Shown here: positions 17,718 to 27,384 of the stretch, piece by piece
Numbering within the stretch: position 1 is the stretch's first letter
How the letters are laid out: each line of letters opens with the position of its first letter
Assembly: GCF_004005815.1 (NCBI RefSeq)
Contig: NZ_SACK01000001.1
Location: forward strand, 744,001-808,000
Direction: 5' to 3'
From: Mucilaginibacter limnophilus
Lineage (GTDB): Bacteria > Bacteroidota > Bacteroidia > Sphingobacteriales > Sphingobacteriaceae
Length of the DNA: 64,000 nt
Translations under genes and position numbers: made by a program
The notes under the pieces: model-generated
What the model saw: only the letters and a program-made list of their open reading frames with translations
Database searches by the model: none
Told to the model about the DNA's origin: nothing

Positions 17718-18763
17718 ACAAACTCAAAGTTTGGGGCGGCATAGAATGCATTATAAACCGGGTTGGCAAATGTTATTTCGATCAACTCGAACATTCGGAT
17801 CACCGGCAAAGAGCGATGATATCAAAAAGTTTGCAAGCCTCGGTTTAAAAAGGCCACCGTTTGGCTATGCAGGCCATTCGTAAAATAAACCCTGATGCTT
17901 AACTAATTCAAACGACGGCCTAAGAAAAGTTCACGCACAAAAAAGCTCCGTTACCAGGCAAATTTTTAAAACGAACGGCGATGGTTAGGGTATAACATTA
18001 TATCCGGTAGGGTTAACCCATCTCATTACCTGGATGATTATTTAATTATAAACCATATAAGTATCGCCGAACTTGAATTTTTATTTGCAAACCTTGTAAG
18101 CCTGATGTATTAGGTGTGAATTATTACTTCACAAGTGAGCGTTATCTCGATGAAAATAAATCGAAATACCCAAGACATACTTATGGAAAAAAAGAGTTCA
18201 TATTTATGCTGATGTAGAAGCAGTACTGTAGGCCATATTCTTCCCGTTTGGACCGAAGTACTGATAAAAGAGGCCTGGGAGCGCAACCATTATCCCCATT
18301 ACCATAACCGAAGTTCACTTGCATTGTACCCGCGACGAACAAATGCGATGGTTAACTTACATATGGTTGGCCGCAATGCAGTTAAAAGCCAAAGGGTGAG
18401 CATACTGGGTATACCTCATGGGCACTGCTTAAATCATTTGATTGGGATAAACTGCTTACCAAACTCCATGGAACCTACGAATCAGGTGTGTATGAGTTAA
18501 ATTATGGTTATCTGCACGAAACTATACTTACTAAAATGATTAGGGCATATAGTAATAAAGCCTTCTGCCGCCCGGTACTGGTTACGCCCGGCTGGTGGCA
18601 ACGAAGATCGCGTGTAACCTACGGACAAGAAAAGTTTTTTGAAGATTCTACCGCATATTTATTAAACAAGCCGGTATCAATCAGCGGTGTTCATGCTAAG
18701 CTTTTAGGCAGCATTTGTAAGGACAGATATCTTAACTTTCAAATATCAGATGGCATTGCTTGA
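17701..18763 (+). pseudogene. Decayed GH1-like/RmlD-type fusion gene
   Basis: Pieces of one protein can be read in order but in different frames. LKVWGGIECIINRVGKCYFD and DDIKKFASLGLKRPPF lie at about 17725-17865; QAIRKINPDA near 17870; NERRWLGYNIISGRVNPSH near 17975; PDVLGVNYYFTSERYLDENK near 18105; HIYADVEAV near 18200; EVLIKEAWER near 18255; ITEVHLHCTRDEQMRWL near 18310; FDWDKLLTKLHGTYESGVY near 18440; then TPGWWQRRSRVTYGQEKF and KPVSISGVHAKLLGS up to 18763. The first parts match the GH1-like domain and the last is the start of a Rossmann NAD-binding (RmlD-type) domain. Several frameshifts, stops and a missing block of about 150 residues after PPF show it is dead. Its ATG at 17701 overlaps the end of glf. 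Confidence 0.85.
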
Positions 18764-19024
18764 TTTGATACAAGTGGCTCAAATGGCAAAAAAAACACTC
18801 GAATCCCTGATATCAAATGACAAATTGCTTCCATTGAAAAAGAGCAGCTGTGTATAACTTTATTTCGGCGATGCAAGCCGCCGCAGTTATGTATGGTGCA
18901 TTATGGAGAGTAGCCTGACGGTTAAGGAAAAATTGCATTACGAAAATTAATATATCTTATGGAATATCCGATATTTGTGCATCCATAGGGTAATTATATA
19001 TTCGTTTCACTTTATCCTGTTTAT
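18764..19024 (+). other. Unrecognised tail of the decayed region
   Basis: 261 bases with stops in all frames and no recognisable domain. It probably contains further debris of the Rossmann domain of the preceding pseudogene, plus the promoter of the next gene. No terminator hairpin was seen. Confidence 0.4.
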
Positions 19025-22000
19025 ATGCGCCTTATCTACACCGTGTTTTTATGTATCATAATTCTTTGTGCGCAAAGTCCTGCAAAAGCACAGCGCAAAC
19101 ACAATGACTTGCCCGCAGTAGACATTAAGCAACTGGAACAAAACATCAAAAAAAAGAAAGAATTACAGGACACGAGAGTGAAACTGGAGGATATAAAGAG
19201 CCGCGCCTCTGCCAGCGGCGATAATATTTTACTGGCACGTGCGCTGTACAATATTATGCTGATAAATGATAAGCTTAGCGAAGATACGTTGTATTTCAAA
19301 AACAGCGCTTTTATTGATACCGTGCTTGATAATCCTAAAACACCTTCGCAGCTTAAAGCTATTTTTCATCTTATTAGGGCTAGCCGTTTACATGCGTTTT
19401 CGCAACGGTACAAAAGGTTTAATGAGGCCGCTTACCGCACACCGCGGCTCAAATATAATTATGCCGCGCTAACGTCCTTACAACGTGATGCACTGGTTGC
19501 GAAGGACATTGATAGCGCTTTAGCATATGCCGGAAAAAAATTAAGCGGCGAAAAACTGTTGTGGCTTAGTTCAAGCCCTGACGCTTTTTTATTTGAACCT
19601 CAATTTGCCGATATCATACTGGCTGAATATGTTAACATGATCACCTCTCACGGTGAAAGAACTGGTTTTGCACGCGGGTTGTTATCACTATCTTCAACAT
19701 ATTTCAGGGAACGTTTGGCTAAGGAAGGACCGAAGTTTAAAGCATACTATAATTGGTTAAACTACCACAAGCGCAATGGAAACATTGCCGCATTTATTGA
19801 ATCGCTTGCGCGGAAGTATATTTACATGTCATCAGGTACAGATTCAGTAACCCGCGCGCTGTATATTAAGTATTTGCAGGATGGTATCGCTTCAAAAAAT
19901 GAATTGCTTAAAGCCCATTCTGTGTATCAGCTTTGTTTAATGTATAACGAACAAGGAAAGAAATATGCATCAAGCGATCGTTACTATAACACCCTGACGC
20001 TTGATCCTTTTAAACCGGAGTACCGGCTGTTCCCGGCAAAAGCGCTTGCGCTCTTTAATACCCATCGTAAGTTAATGACCAAATATCCGCCATTTTATAG
20101 AGTCCTTAAAATCATGGAAAAGCAGCTACTGCACAAGGGCGTTATGATTGAAATGGAAGACGCGCACTTACCGGGCGGGGCCATACCATTCCGTGCACTG
20201 TATAAAAATGCCGACACGCTTTATTACAGGGTAATACAACTAAGTGCTGTTGAACCGGTAATAAAAACCGAAGTAAAAGCTACCGAAAAACTGTTTGAAA
20301 ATAAAGCGGCCGCACAAGGTAAATTCGTATTACCACTGCCTGCCGACCATAACCTGCACGCCACTTATCTGAAACTTGAAGGATTGCCCACCGGGCGTTA
20401 CCGCCTACTGTTTGGTGCCAATCCGTTGAAAGCTAACGGTGATACTATTAATAACATCACATTTAATGTAACCGGTATAACGGCTGTTAATGCCAGCAGC
20501 CGGATATTTATACTCGACAGGATAAGCGGCTTACCTTTAAACGGAGCAAAGGTTAGCGCGTTCAAAAAAGGCTGGCCGGCGAATGTTAATGTAACAACGG
20601 GTGAAGAGGGTAGTATTGATATAAAGCCCGGCGTTGCCGATAGTCTCTTTATCACTTATAAAGCCGATTCGATAGGGTACGACCTTGATGTAAAAGAACT
20701 ATACGCTGCCGACGGCGTGTTTGATAAAGATGAATATGACGACCTGGAAGAGTTTTACAAAGACAACACCCGGATGGAAGTATTTACAGACAGGAGTATT
20801 TATCGCCCCGGGCAAACGGTGCACTATAAAGTTATCTTTTTAACTAACAACCCAAATACAGGCGGGCGCATGTTGTTCAATGCCAAAAATGTTGGTCCTA
20901 AACTGTTTGACAGTATAGTGAAGCAGATGCAAAAAGACGATGAGGATAAATTAAAACTTACTGATCCGTTTCGTAAATCAATTGATACCGCTATCATTAA
21001 AATAAACGAATACGGGAGTTTCTCGGGGGAATTTACTTTACCTAAAACAGCCGCCACAGGCGAATGGAGTTTAGAGAGCTCTATTGATGCCGAATATGCA
21101 AACAGGGGCGAGTTTAAGGTGGAAGAATACAAAAGGCCCACTATCGAACTCAGCGTCGAAAAGCAAAAGAAAATGCTTATACCCGGGCAGCCATTTAGTA
21201 TCAAAGTTAAGCTGCGTTCGTTAAGCGGGGCTTCGCTTTCAAATGTGCCTGTTAAGTATATGCTTAAACGTAGTGGCAGTGTGCCTGATATGTATAGCAG
21301 TAACCGCGAAACCTACCGTAATATAGAGTTGTTAGATACTACCGGCTTTACAAATGAAAAGGGGGAACTGGTAATCAGCGTAAATGACAGTACACTGAGG
21401 AGGGCTGAATTAGAAAACGGCAAGGTTTGGAGTTACGACTACAATTTAACAGCCACCGCTACCGATGCTACCGGCGAAACCACTGATGCCGAAGAGCATT
21501 TAACTGTTTCATCACGCCCAATTATTATCAAAATACCACTTGCCACTGTTTACGACAGGCAACTGCTACCTGTTTTGACTATAAGTACATCAAACCTTTT
21601 TGAAGGTGTTACCGGCCACAAAGTAAATGTCAAGCTTTATAGAACAAGTGAAGAAAAAAATAATCACTATCAAAAAGAACGAGGCACTGTTGACCAATGG
21701 TATTATGATATAAATGATTGGAACAGTTGGTTTCCTGAAAAAGCGGAGAGAAAAATACCTGAAAATACAGAAGGTATGCTGGTGCTGGACACCGTTATCA
21801 ATACTGCCGAGTACCAAAAACTTTTGTTGCCTAAAGAAAAAATAAATGTTGGTTTTTACCGCTTAACGGCTGTTTGTACGGATAATGGGCGTATTGTCGG
21901 CGAGTTTAATCAAGCGTTCAGCGTGTTTGACAGCAAAACCGGTAAAACAGCTGTAGAGGATATTGATTACATGCCGTTAAACTCGGTGCAACCAGGCGAG

Positions 22001-25000
22001 ATGATTAACTGGTATACATCGGCAAAAGATAGCAGCTACACCATATATTACATCCAATACTTAACCGCTGATAAAAAACTACAGGCAAGAGAAGAATACT
22101 TTACCATAGCTGAAAAACCCGGCGTAAGGCACTGGCAGTTTCGTGTGCCGGCAAATGCAGAAGGTAACATAGCCCTCAGCAGTATAAGCATCGCGAATAA
22201 TAGGGTTCATAAACGCGAAAAGCGGGTGTTTGTATATACTGATAACACTTTGCAGCCCGAAATAATTGCCGAGCGTTACCGGAAGGTAATGGCTCCGGGT
22301 GCGAAGGAAACTTTTTCGGTGTCGATAAAAATACGTAACGACAATGTAGCTGCCGAACTGATGACTACCCTGTACGACGCGGCTTTAGATAAGTTGGAGG
22401 AGCACAAATGGAACTTGCCTTACACCCGCCCGCGCGACCCTTATTTTTACACCAACTGGAACAATGGATCAGCAAACACCAGGTTAGCCGGAAGTTATGA
22501 TTACATTACATTTTACCGGGATAATAACTTTGAGTATGAAAACCAAGCTTTTGAAAATAGCCTTTCCGGCAGGGTAGCAGGGGTAAGTGTTACGCAAGCC
22601 AGCGGATTGAATGAGGTGGTTGTAGTGGGTTATGGCAGTGTAAAAAGACAATCGCTTACCGGCAGTGTAATGACTATCAGAGGTACAGAGAGCTTGAAAG
22701 ATTATAATCAGCCGCTTGTGGTAATTGATGGCGTAATATTTACAGGGGATATTTCAAGTATTATAACAGCAAACATCACCGACGCTATGGTACTGAAAGG
22801 TGCTGATGCATCTGCCATATACGGGTCCCGGGCTGCTAAGGGTGTGCTTATCATCAGCACAAAAGGGCCTATAGTATTACCCGGTGCAGATACTCAGACG
22901 CCTGTAAAGGTGCGTAAAGACTTTAGGGAAACTGCCTTTTTCTATCCTAAGATATATGCCGGTGCCGACGGCAATTATACGTTTAGCTTCACCATGCCCG
23001 AAAGTACCACTGAATGGAACTGGAAAATACTGGCACATACCAAAAATACGCAGTTTGCTTACCTTGAAAAAAAGCTGCAAACGCAGCTTAACCTGATGGT
23101 GCAGCCCAATATGCCGCGCATGTTATACCAGGGCGATAAAATAAAACTGCAAAGCCGCATAAGCAATTTAGATACCGCCGCAATAACCGGCAACGCTATA
23201 TGTAAAATTGAAGATGCCGTCACCGGCGCCGACATCACAGCGGAGCTTGTAAAAAATAAAAAAGTGCCGTTTACCATAAGCGGCAAAAACACAGGCATGG
23301 TAGCCTTTGAGCTGCAGGTTCCGGAGGTTCAGTTAAATCCACTTAAAATAATTGTCACCGCGGCAAGTGGTAACATTGCCGACGCTGAAGAGCATGTTAT
23401 ACCTGTATTGTCGGCTAAAATATTTGTAAGACAAAGCCAACCGGTAAAGTTTGCGGAAGGCGAACCATCAATAACAGTACCTGCTGTTAGGCTACCCGAC
23501 GGGGTGTCGGTATACGGCGTAGGATTATCTATTGATCAAAAACCACAGGCATCATTAATATATGCCTTGCCCTGGCTGGCCAATTACTCGTACAACTGTG
23601 CCGAACAAACGTTTAATAAACTGCGGGCGCAGGTCACAGCGCTAAACCTGATGCGTAACGATACGCTTGCTCAAAGTTCTTACAAAACAGCCGCACTTAA
23701 CATGGAGAACCGTAACGGTGATGATGCGGTGTTGCCCGATGAACTGGCAGAGGCTACAATGCCATGGCTGCGTTTGGGTAATAAAACAGCGAATAACCAG
23801 CGTGAACTGTTCAGGCTGCTTGATACTTCTGTAATACACAGTAAAATTGACGGTCATATAAAACGCTTACATGAGTTGCAAACAGGTAACGGAGGGTTAG
23901 CCTGGTTTGAGGGCGGGCAAAGCAATCCTTACATATCTGCTTATGTACTTGCAGGTTTCGGTCAGTTAAAACCAATCTGGGCTGAGCGGCAAATTGTAAG
24001 TGGTAATCAACATAGATTTATTGGAGGTCTGTTTAAATATAGCGCTGATTTTCATGGTGCAGAAAATAAAGAGAATGAATTAAACCAGCTATACGCCCTA
24101 TCGTACTGGTTAGCTGAATATGGGACTCCGCAATTAAAAGCAACTGCCAATAGCCTTTTAACTTCGCACTGGACAAATGCCGACAATAAGAGTTTGCAGC
24201 AGCAGGCGCTGTTAATAATAACTACTTTACGCTTTACCGGGGCCGGAAGCAAACTTTATGAACAAGCGCTACAGCAACTAGAAAGTATAAGACAGTTGGC
24301 TATTGAGGATGCCGGTAACGGCATACGCTGGAAAGATGTTGCCGATGCCGAAGAAATGAGTATTTCGGCCGAGGAAACCATGGCAGTACTTAGCGAAGCG
24401 TTTGAAATAAGCGGAGAATATAGCGAAGTACCCGCGGGCATCGTTAAGTGGCTGCTCACCACAAAACAGGAAGAGCACTGGCAAACAACAAAAGCAACAG
24501 CGGCGGCTATACAAATGCTGCAAAAAAGCAAAGGCTCCGCGTTTAGTCAATCGTTGGTTATTGAAACCAACATTAATAATAAACCACTAAAGGTAAACGA
24601 TGACTTGCTTGGCGGTGTACCTGCTACCGTTGTAAGAACGGAGAAACAACCTCAAACCATAACTTTAAAGCAGCAGGGTAATAAAGCTGCAGGTGCAATA
24701 ACGTGGCACTACTTTGCGCAGGCAAACCGGTTGGATACGCTTAATAAGGCTATTAAGATTAATAAGGTTTTTCATGTACGCGATAACGACGGTAACTGGC
24801 AGCCGCTTGCAGTAAATACGGTATTGAGAGCAGGTGACAGGGTAATGGTGAAACTTATCATTGAAACATCAGCACGGCTTAATTATGTGCATGTAAACGA
24901 CCCAAGAGCAGCAGCTTTTGAGCCGGAAGAAAGCAGCAGCGGCTGGAAATACGGTAATGGGTTTAGCTATTACCAGTCGGTACGTGATACGGGGCTGGAT

Positions 25001-25159
25001 ATTTTTACAGAAATCCTGCCACGCGGCATTTCCGAAATTAGTTATGAGCTTGTAGTAAGTCACTCAGGAGCATTTACCAGCGGGCCTGCAAGGCTGCAAT
25101 GCATGTACAATCCATCAATGACAGCCTATGGTCAATCAGCTAAGATATTAATCAATTAA
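19025..25159 (+). CDS. Alpha-2-macroglobulin-family protein with internal TonB-receptor plug segment
   Basis: A 2044-residue exported protein; the signal peptide ends near AKA (residue 22). A helical N-terminal third is followed by an MG2-type domain near 580-690 (FTDRSIYRPGQTVHYKVIFL). The A2M domain is near 1300-1340 (SFTMPESTTEWNWKILAHT). The thioester motif is NCAEQT with Cys1525 and Gln1528, inside a helical domain running to about 1850. Bacterial A2M proteins trap attacking proteases through this thioester. Unusually, residues about 1175-1282 read like a SusC-type plug (NEVVVVGYGSVKRQSLTGS, LVVIDGV, ADASAIYGSRAAKGVLIIST). No penicillin-binding protein gene, the common partner in Proteobacteria, is adjacent. 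Confidence 0.88.
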   Translation: MRLIYTVFLCIIILCAQSPAKAQRKHNDLPAVDIKQLEQNIKKKKELQDTRVKLEDIKSRASASGDNILLARALYNIMLINDKLSEDTLYFKNSAFIDTVLDNPKTPSQLKAIFHLIRASRLHAFSQRYKRFNEAAYRTPRLKYNYAALTSLQRDALVAKDIDSALAYAGKKLSGEKLLWLSSSPDAFLFEPQFADIILAEYVNMITSHGERTGFARGLLSLSSTYFRERLAKEGPKFKAYYNWLNYHKRNGNIAAFIESLARKYIYMSSGTDSVTRALYIKYLQDGIASKNELLKAHSVYQLCLMYNEQGKKYASSDRYYNTLTLDPFKPEYRLFPAKALALFNTHRKLMTKYPPFYRVLKIMEKQLLHKGVMIEMEDAHLPGGAIPFRALYKNADTLYYRVIQLSAVEPVIKTEVKATEKLFENKAAAQGKFVLPLPADHNLHATYLKLEGLPTGRYRLLFGANPLKANGDTINNITFNVTGITAVNASSRIFILDRISGLPLNGAKVSAFKKGWPANVNVTTGEEGSIDIKPGVADSLFITYKADSIGYDLDVKELYAADGVFDKDEYDDLEEFYKDNTRMEVFTDRSIYRPGQTVHYKVIFLTNNPNTGGRMLFNAKNVGPKLFDSIVKQMQKDDEDKLKLTDPFRKSIDTAIIKINEYGSFSGEFTLPKTAATGEWSLESSIDAEYANRGEFKVEEYKRPTIELSVEKQKKMLIPGQPFSIKVKLRSLSGASLSNVPVKYMLKRSGSVPDMYSSNRETYRNIELLDTTGFTNEKGELVISVNDSTLRRAELENGKVWSYDYNLTATATDATGETTDAEEHLTVSSRPIIIKIPLATVYDRQLLPVLTISTSNLFEGVTGHKVNVKLYRTSEEKNNHYQKERGTVDQWYYDINDWNSWFPEKAERKIPENTEGMLVLDTVINTAEYQKLLLPKEKINVGFYRLTAVCTDNGRIVGEFNQAFSVFDSKTGKTAVEDIDYMPLNSVQPGEMINWYTSAKDSSYTIYYIQYLTADKKLQAREEYFTIAEKPGVRHWQFRVPANAEGNIALSSISIANNRVHKREKRVFVYTDNTLQPEIIAERYRKVMAPGAKETFSVSIKIRNDNVAAELMTTLYDAALDKLEEHKWNLPYTRPRDPYFYTNWNNGSANTRLAGSYDYITFYRDNNFEYENQAFENSLSGRVAGVSVTQASGLNEVVVVGYGSVKRQSLTGSVMTIRGTESLKDYNQPLVVIDGVIFTGDISSIITANITDAMVLKGADASAIYGSRAAKGVLIISTKGPIVLPGADTQTPVKVRKDFRETAFFYPKIYAGADGNYTFSFTMPESTTEWNWKILAHTKNTQFAYLEKKLQTQLNLMVQPNMPRMLYQGDKIKLQSRISNLDTAAITGNAICKIEDAVTGADITAELVKNKKVPFTISGKNTGMVAFELQVPEVQLNPLKIIVTAASGNIADAEEHVIPVLSAKIFVRQSQPVKFAEGEPSITVPAVRLPDGVSVYGVGLSIDQKPQASLIYALPWLANYSYNCAEQTFNKLRAQVTALNLMRNDTLAQSSYKTAALNMENRNGDDAVLPDELAEATMPWLRLGNKTANNQRELFRLLDTSVIHSKIDGHIKRLHELQTGNGGLAWFEGGQSNPYISAYVLAGFGQLKPIWAERQIVSGNQHRFIGGLFKYSADFHGAENKENELNQLYALSYWLAEYGTPQLKATANSLLTSHWTNADNKSLQQQALLIITTLRFTGAGSKLYEQALQQLESIRQLAIEDAGNGIRWKDVADAEEMSISAEETMAVLSEAFEISGEYSEVPAGIVKWLLTTKQEEHWQTTKATAAAIQMLQKSKGSAFSQSLVIETNINNKPLKVNDDLLGGVPATVVRTEKQPQTITLKQQGNKAAGAITWHYFAQANRLDTLNKAIKINKVFHVRDNDGNWQPLAVNTVLRAGDRVMVKLIIETSARLNYVHVNDPRAAAFEPEESSSGWKYGNGFSYYQSVRDTGLDIFTEILPRGISEISYELVVSHSGAFTSGPARLQCMYNPSMTAYGQSAKILIN

Positions 25160-25493
25160 TTACCCACTAATTCCAAATTGTAACAGGAAAGATTTAGTCG
25201 TACTTTTTGTTCGGACCAGACACTATCTTAAAATAGCATGAACGCACTAACACGTAAGGATTTTTTATCGATTTTACGGCAAATGATGTTGCCGGAGGCG
25301 TCATTCGTAAAAGTGTTTGTTTTCTTATAAACTTGCACTAACATTCAATTGATTAAAATTGGATTTGAATTATTGCGTTTAACATAGACACATCACTGAA
25401 AATCCTGGCTGTATATTCACTGCCTGTATTATATCTTAAACAAATAATACAACCGTTAACTCTTTATGTTCTAAAATGCTTATGGTATTTGAA
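25160..25493. other. Intergenic region between converging genes
   Basis: 334 bases between the A2M-like gene and the converging lipoprotein gene. There is no plausible ORF, no RNA gene and no T-tailed hairpin, so how transcription stops here is unclear. Confidence 0.5.
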
Positions 25494-26669
25494 TTAATCA
25501 AATACGGCTATCTTGGTGATCACGGATGCATTGGCATCTTTATTTTCAATTTCGATAAGCTTGTCGTTACGCCAATAGCAGGCTTTGCCACTTTGCTCAC
25601 CGGCGGTGTAAACAGCGTTGCCCTTTGTGGCTACAAGTGTGGCAGAGCCGTAGTTGATGCCGGCTTTGACCGGCAGGTCAACTTTTTCAGTGATCAGTTT
25701 GTCCAGTTTGTCATCTAACCTGACTGTGACGTAAGCGCACTTGTTCGAACTGTTCTCGTAATAAGGCAGATAAACGGTGTTTTTGGCATAAGCGCCTTCG
25801 TTGATGTGGTAGTTAACTTCCGGCAGGTCGGCCTGGTACCGTTTGATGGTATGGTCTATCAGATTGATGGTAAAATAGAATAAACCGGTAATGGGAGTGC
25901 CCTCTTTTTTAGCGTCTACGATGACAATGAGGTGTTCGGCATCTTTAGCAAATACATTTTCAACGTCAATATAAATGTAGCCAGGCGCTTCCAGTTTGTA
26001 ATCCTGTAACCATTGGGTTTCCCGGTAGATTGAAAGAAAGGTTTTTTTCGTGTCCGGGCTGAGAGAATTGGATACCAGCAAGCCTTTTTCTGTGCCACAA
26101 TACCAAGCGTAGCCATTGCCATTGGGCGTTTGCGCAAGTGGATGAAAAGTAGGTTTACCGTCGGTACCGCTTACTTTGTAATAGTAAGAACTGGCCCGTT
26201 GGCCCTTATATGTTCCAAGCGCAATGATGTAGGTATTGTCATTGTAGGTGGTGCTGCCTTGCGACCATTCGATATAGCTCGGGTTTAGCTCCCGGCCTGT
26301 TGTTGTGGCAAACGGGGTGCTGACCTGTAGAAACTGGCACAGGCGGGAATTATTGCCGTTTGCAACTTCGTTACCGTAGAAGTCGATCCCTTTGGCAATG
26401 CCATTTGGTGAAATAACAGCGCGTTCATAAAACCCGGTGACGATCAATCCACTGTGTTTATAACCAACAATAGTAGTGTCGCGGTTTTTTCCGCTCCAAA
26501 CGGTGGCAACGCCGGGAGAAGTTGATTTCTGCCAGGTTTGTCCGAATAAAAGGGGGTCATTCACTGGCCCCGGGTTCACTTGCGAATCCGGCTCACCAGC
26601 CTTTTCTTTTTTGCAAGCGGTTTGCAAGGCCGTTGCCAACGCCAGGATAAACAATATCTGTATTTTCAT
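25494..26669 (-). CDS. Lipoprotein of unknown function, SusCD island
   Basis: A 391-residue protein with a lipoprotein signal peptide (ALATALQTAC, lipidated Cys near residue 19) and a linker rich in Asp, Pro and Gly. The rest is predicted beta-rich with repeated Trp, Tyr and Gly (for example VATVWSGKNRDTTIVGYKHSG, then YAWYCGTEKG), compatible with a beta-propeller-like surface protein, but I recognise no family. It lies downstream of the SusC-SusD-lipoprotein operon on the same strand. It has its own upstream array of TCGA repeats (26711-26750), so it may be expressed separately under the same regulator. Confidence 0.6.
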   Translation of the reverse strand: MKIQILFILALATALQTACKKEKAGEPDSQVNPGPVNDPLLFGQTWQKSTSPGVATVWSGKNRDTTIVGYKHSGLIVTGFYERAVISPNGIAKGIDFYGNEVANGNNSRLCQFLQVSTPFATTTGRELNPSYIEWSQGSTTYNDNTYIIALGTYKGQRASSYYYKVSGTDGKPTFHPLAQTPNGNGYAWYCGTEKGLLVSNSLSPDTKKTFLSIYRETQWLQDYKLEAPGYIYIDVENVFAKDAEHLIVIVDAKKEGTPITGLFYFTINLIDHTIKRYQADLPEVNYHINEGAYAKNTVYLPYYENSSNKCAYVTVRLDDKLDKLITEKVDLPVKAGINYGSATLVATKGNAVYTAGEQSGKACYWRNDKLIEIENKDANASVITKIAVFD

Positions 26670-26710
26670 AAGCTATAAATTTCTACAAAGGTGAACATGC
26701 ATTGAATAAC

Positions 26711-26750
26711 GGTCAAACATGGTCGATACAGGTCGACTTTTATCGATAAA
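26711..26750 (-). promoter_or_regulatory. Candidate LytTR operator: 10-bp phased array
   Basis: Four consecutive decamers start GGTC, GGTC, GGTC and TATC: GGTCAAACAT, GGTCGATACA, GGTCGACTTT and TATCGATAAA. TCG cores are at 26723, 26733 and 26743, exactly 10 and 20 bp apart. The array lies 42-81 bases upstream of the lipoprotein start at 26669, with a weak -7-like box (CACCTTTG, reverse strand) at 26692-26685 between them. It shares its core and spacing with the elements at 32181, 32260, 32397, 33577 and 36135. Binding by the LytTR protein at 34691 is inferred. Confidence 0.5.
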
Positions 26751-26781
26751 CGGCGTTTTTGAACGGTCAAAAGATTTTAGG

Positions 26782-26836
26782 AATTCGCTAATCCATAAAA
26801 AGCCGGCAGTGCCAGCTTTTTATGGATTAGCGAATT
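26782..26836. terminator. Long perfect hairpin downstream of the SusCD operon
   Basis: Two perfectly complementary 22-base arms (26782-26803 and 26815-26836) flank an 11-base loop, and the arms include an A5/T5 tract next to the loop. It sits 13 bases past the end of the small lipoprotein gene on the minus strand, so it probably ends or stabilises the SusC-SusD-lipoprotein mRNA. It lacks a T run outside the stem, so it may be a stability element rather than a classic terminator. Confidence 0.6.
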
Positions 26837-26848
26837 AATGATTCGTGT

Positions 26849-27358
26849 TTAAGGTTCGTCGACGATAAAGCCTGTTGCGTGAAAGCCTGAAACTTTAAAG
26901 GTCTTGCCTTTCGCCTTCACTTCAAAATAGATAGAATCGGCCGGTGTACGTGATTTAATACCGACCGTACCGTTGGTAATCACTTTGCCATTCAAAATGT
27001 CAAATGTAGGAATGTTAGTAAGTGTGGCCGTCAACGTATTGGCCAGTCCGGTTCCTGAGAACGTTTGGGCGGAAAGTTGGACCGGAACTTTTCCCTTAAC
27101 ACCGATGTTCTCGGTGGCGCTGACGGTCAGATCGCGAAGCGCTGCGGTCTCCAACCAGAACTGGTCGGGAGTATTTGCCGCCGTATTATAGGTGTTGATT
27201 GCATATCTTTTAGGTAGATTGTCGACGCGGACATACCATTTGCCCGCTAATTTTTCAACGCTTGTACCTGTGCGCTCCGGCACTTTGCGGCAAGCGGTCA
27301 CGGTGATCATCAGCAGCAGAAAGATGGCTGCCGGAAGGGTTATCTGTCTATAATTCAT
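26849..27358 (-). CDS. Small SusCD-associated lipoprotein, putative lipid-binding (PF12888-like)
   Basis: A protein of about 169 residues with a lipoprotein signal peptide (MNYRQITLPAAIFLLLMITV, then TAC, lipidated Cys near residue 23). After it, KLAGKWYVRVDNLP and a segment with YNTAANTPDQFWLE resemble the small putative lipid-binding hydrolase family that often follows SusC and SusD genes in Bacteroidota. The function is not known. The open frame reaches 27400, overlapping the SusD gene, but the ATG at 27358 directly precedes the signal peptide and was chosen; ATG 27373 is also possible. It is the third gene of the SusC operon. Confidence 0.65.
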   Translation of the reverse strand: MNYRQITLPAAIFLLLMITVTACRKVPERTGTSVEKLAGKWYVRVDNLPKRYAINTYNTAANTPDQFWLETAALRDLTVSATENIGVKGKVPVQLSAQTFSGTGLANTLTATLTNIPTFDILNGKVITNGTVGIKSRTPADSIYFEVKAKGKTFKVSGFHATGFIVDEP

Positions 27359-27384
27359 TTTTAATTTTATCATTGTGTTGATTA

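Noticed and set aside
18488..18763. A possible intact 91-codon gene
   Set aside because: Its sequence continues the upstream broken GH1-like frame and the start of an RmlD domain, so it is a fragment of the pseudogene.
25476..25718. An 80-codon plus-strand frame at the end of the lipoprotein gene
   Set aside because: It overlaps the coding region on the opposite strand and resembles nothing known.
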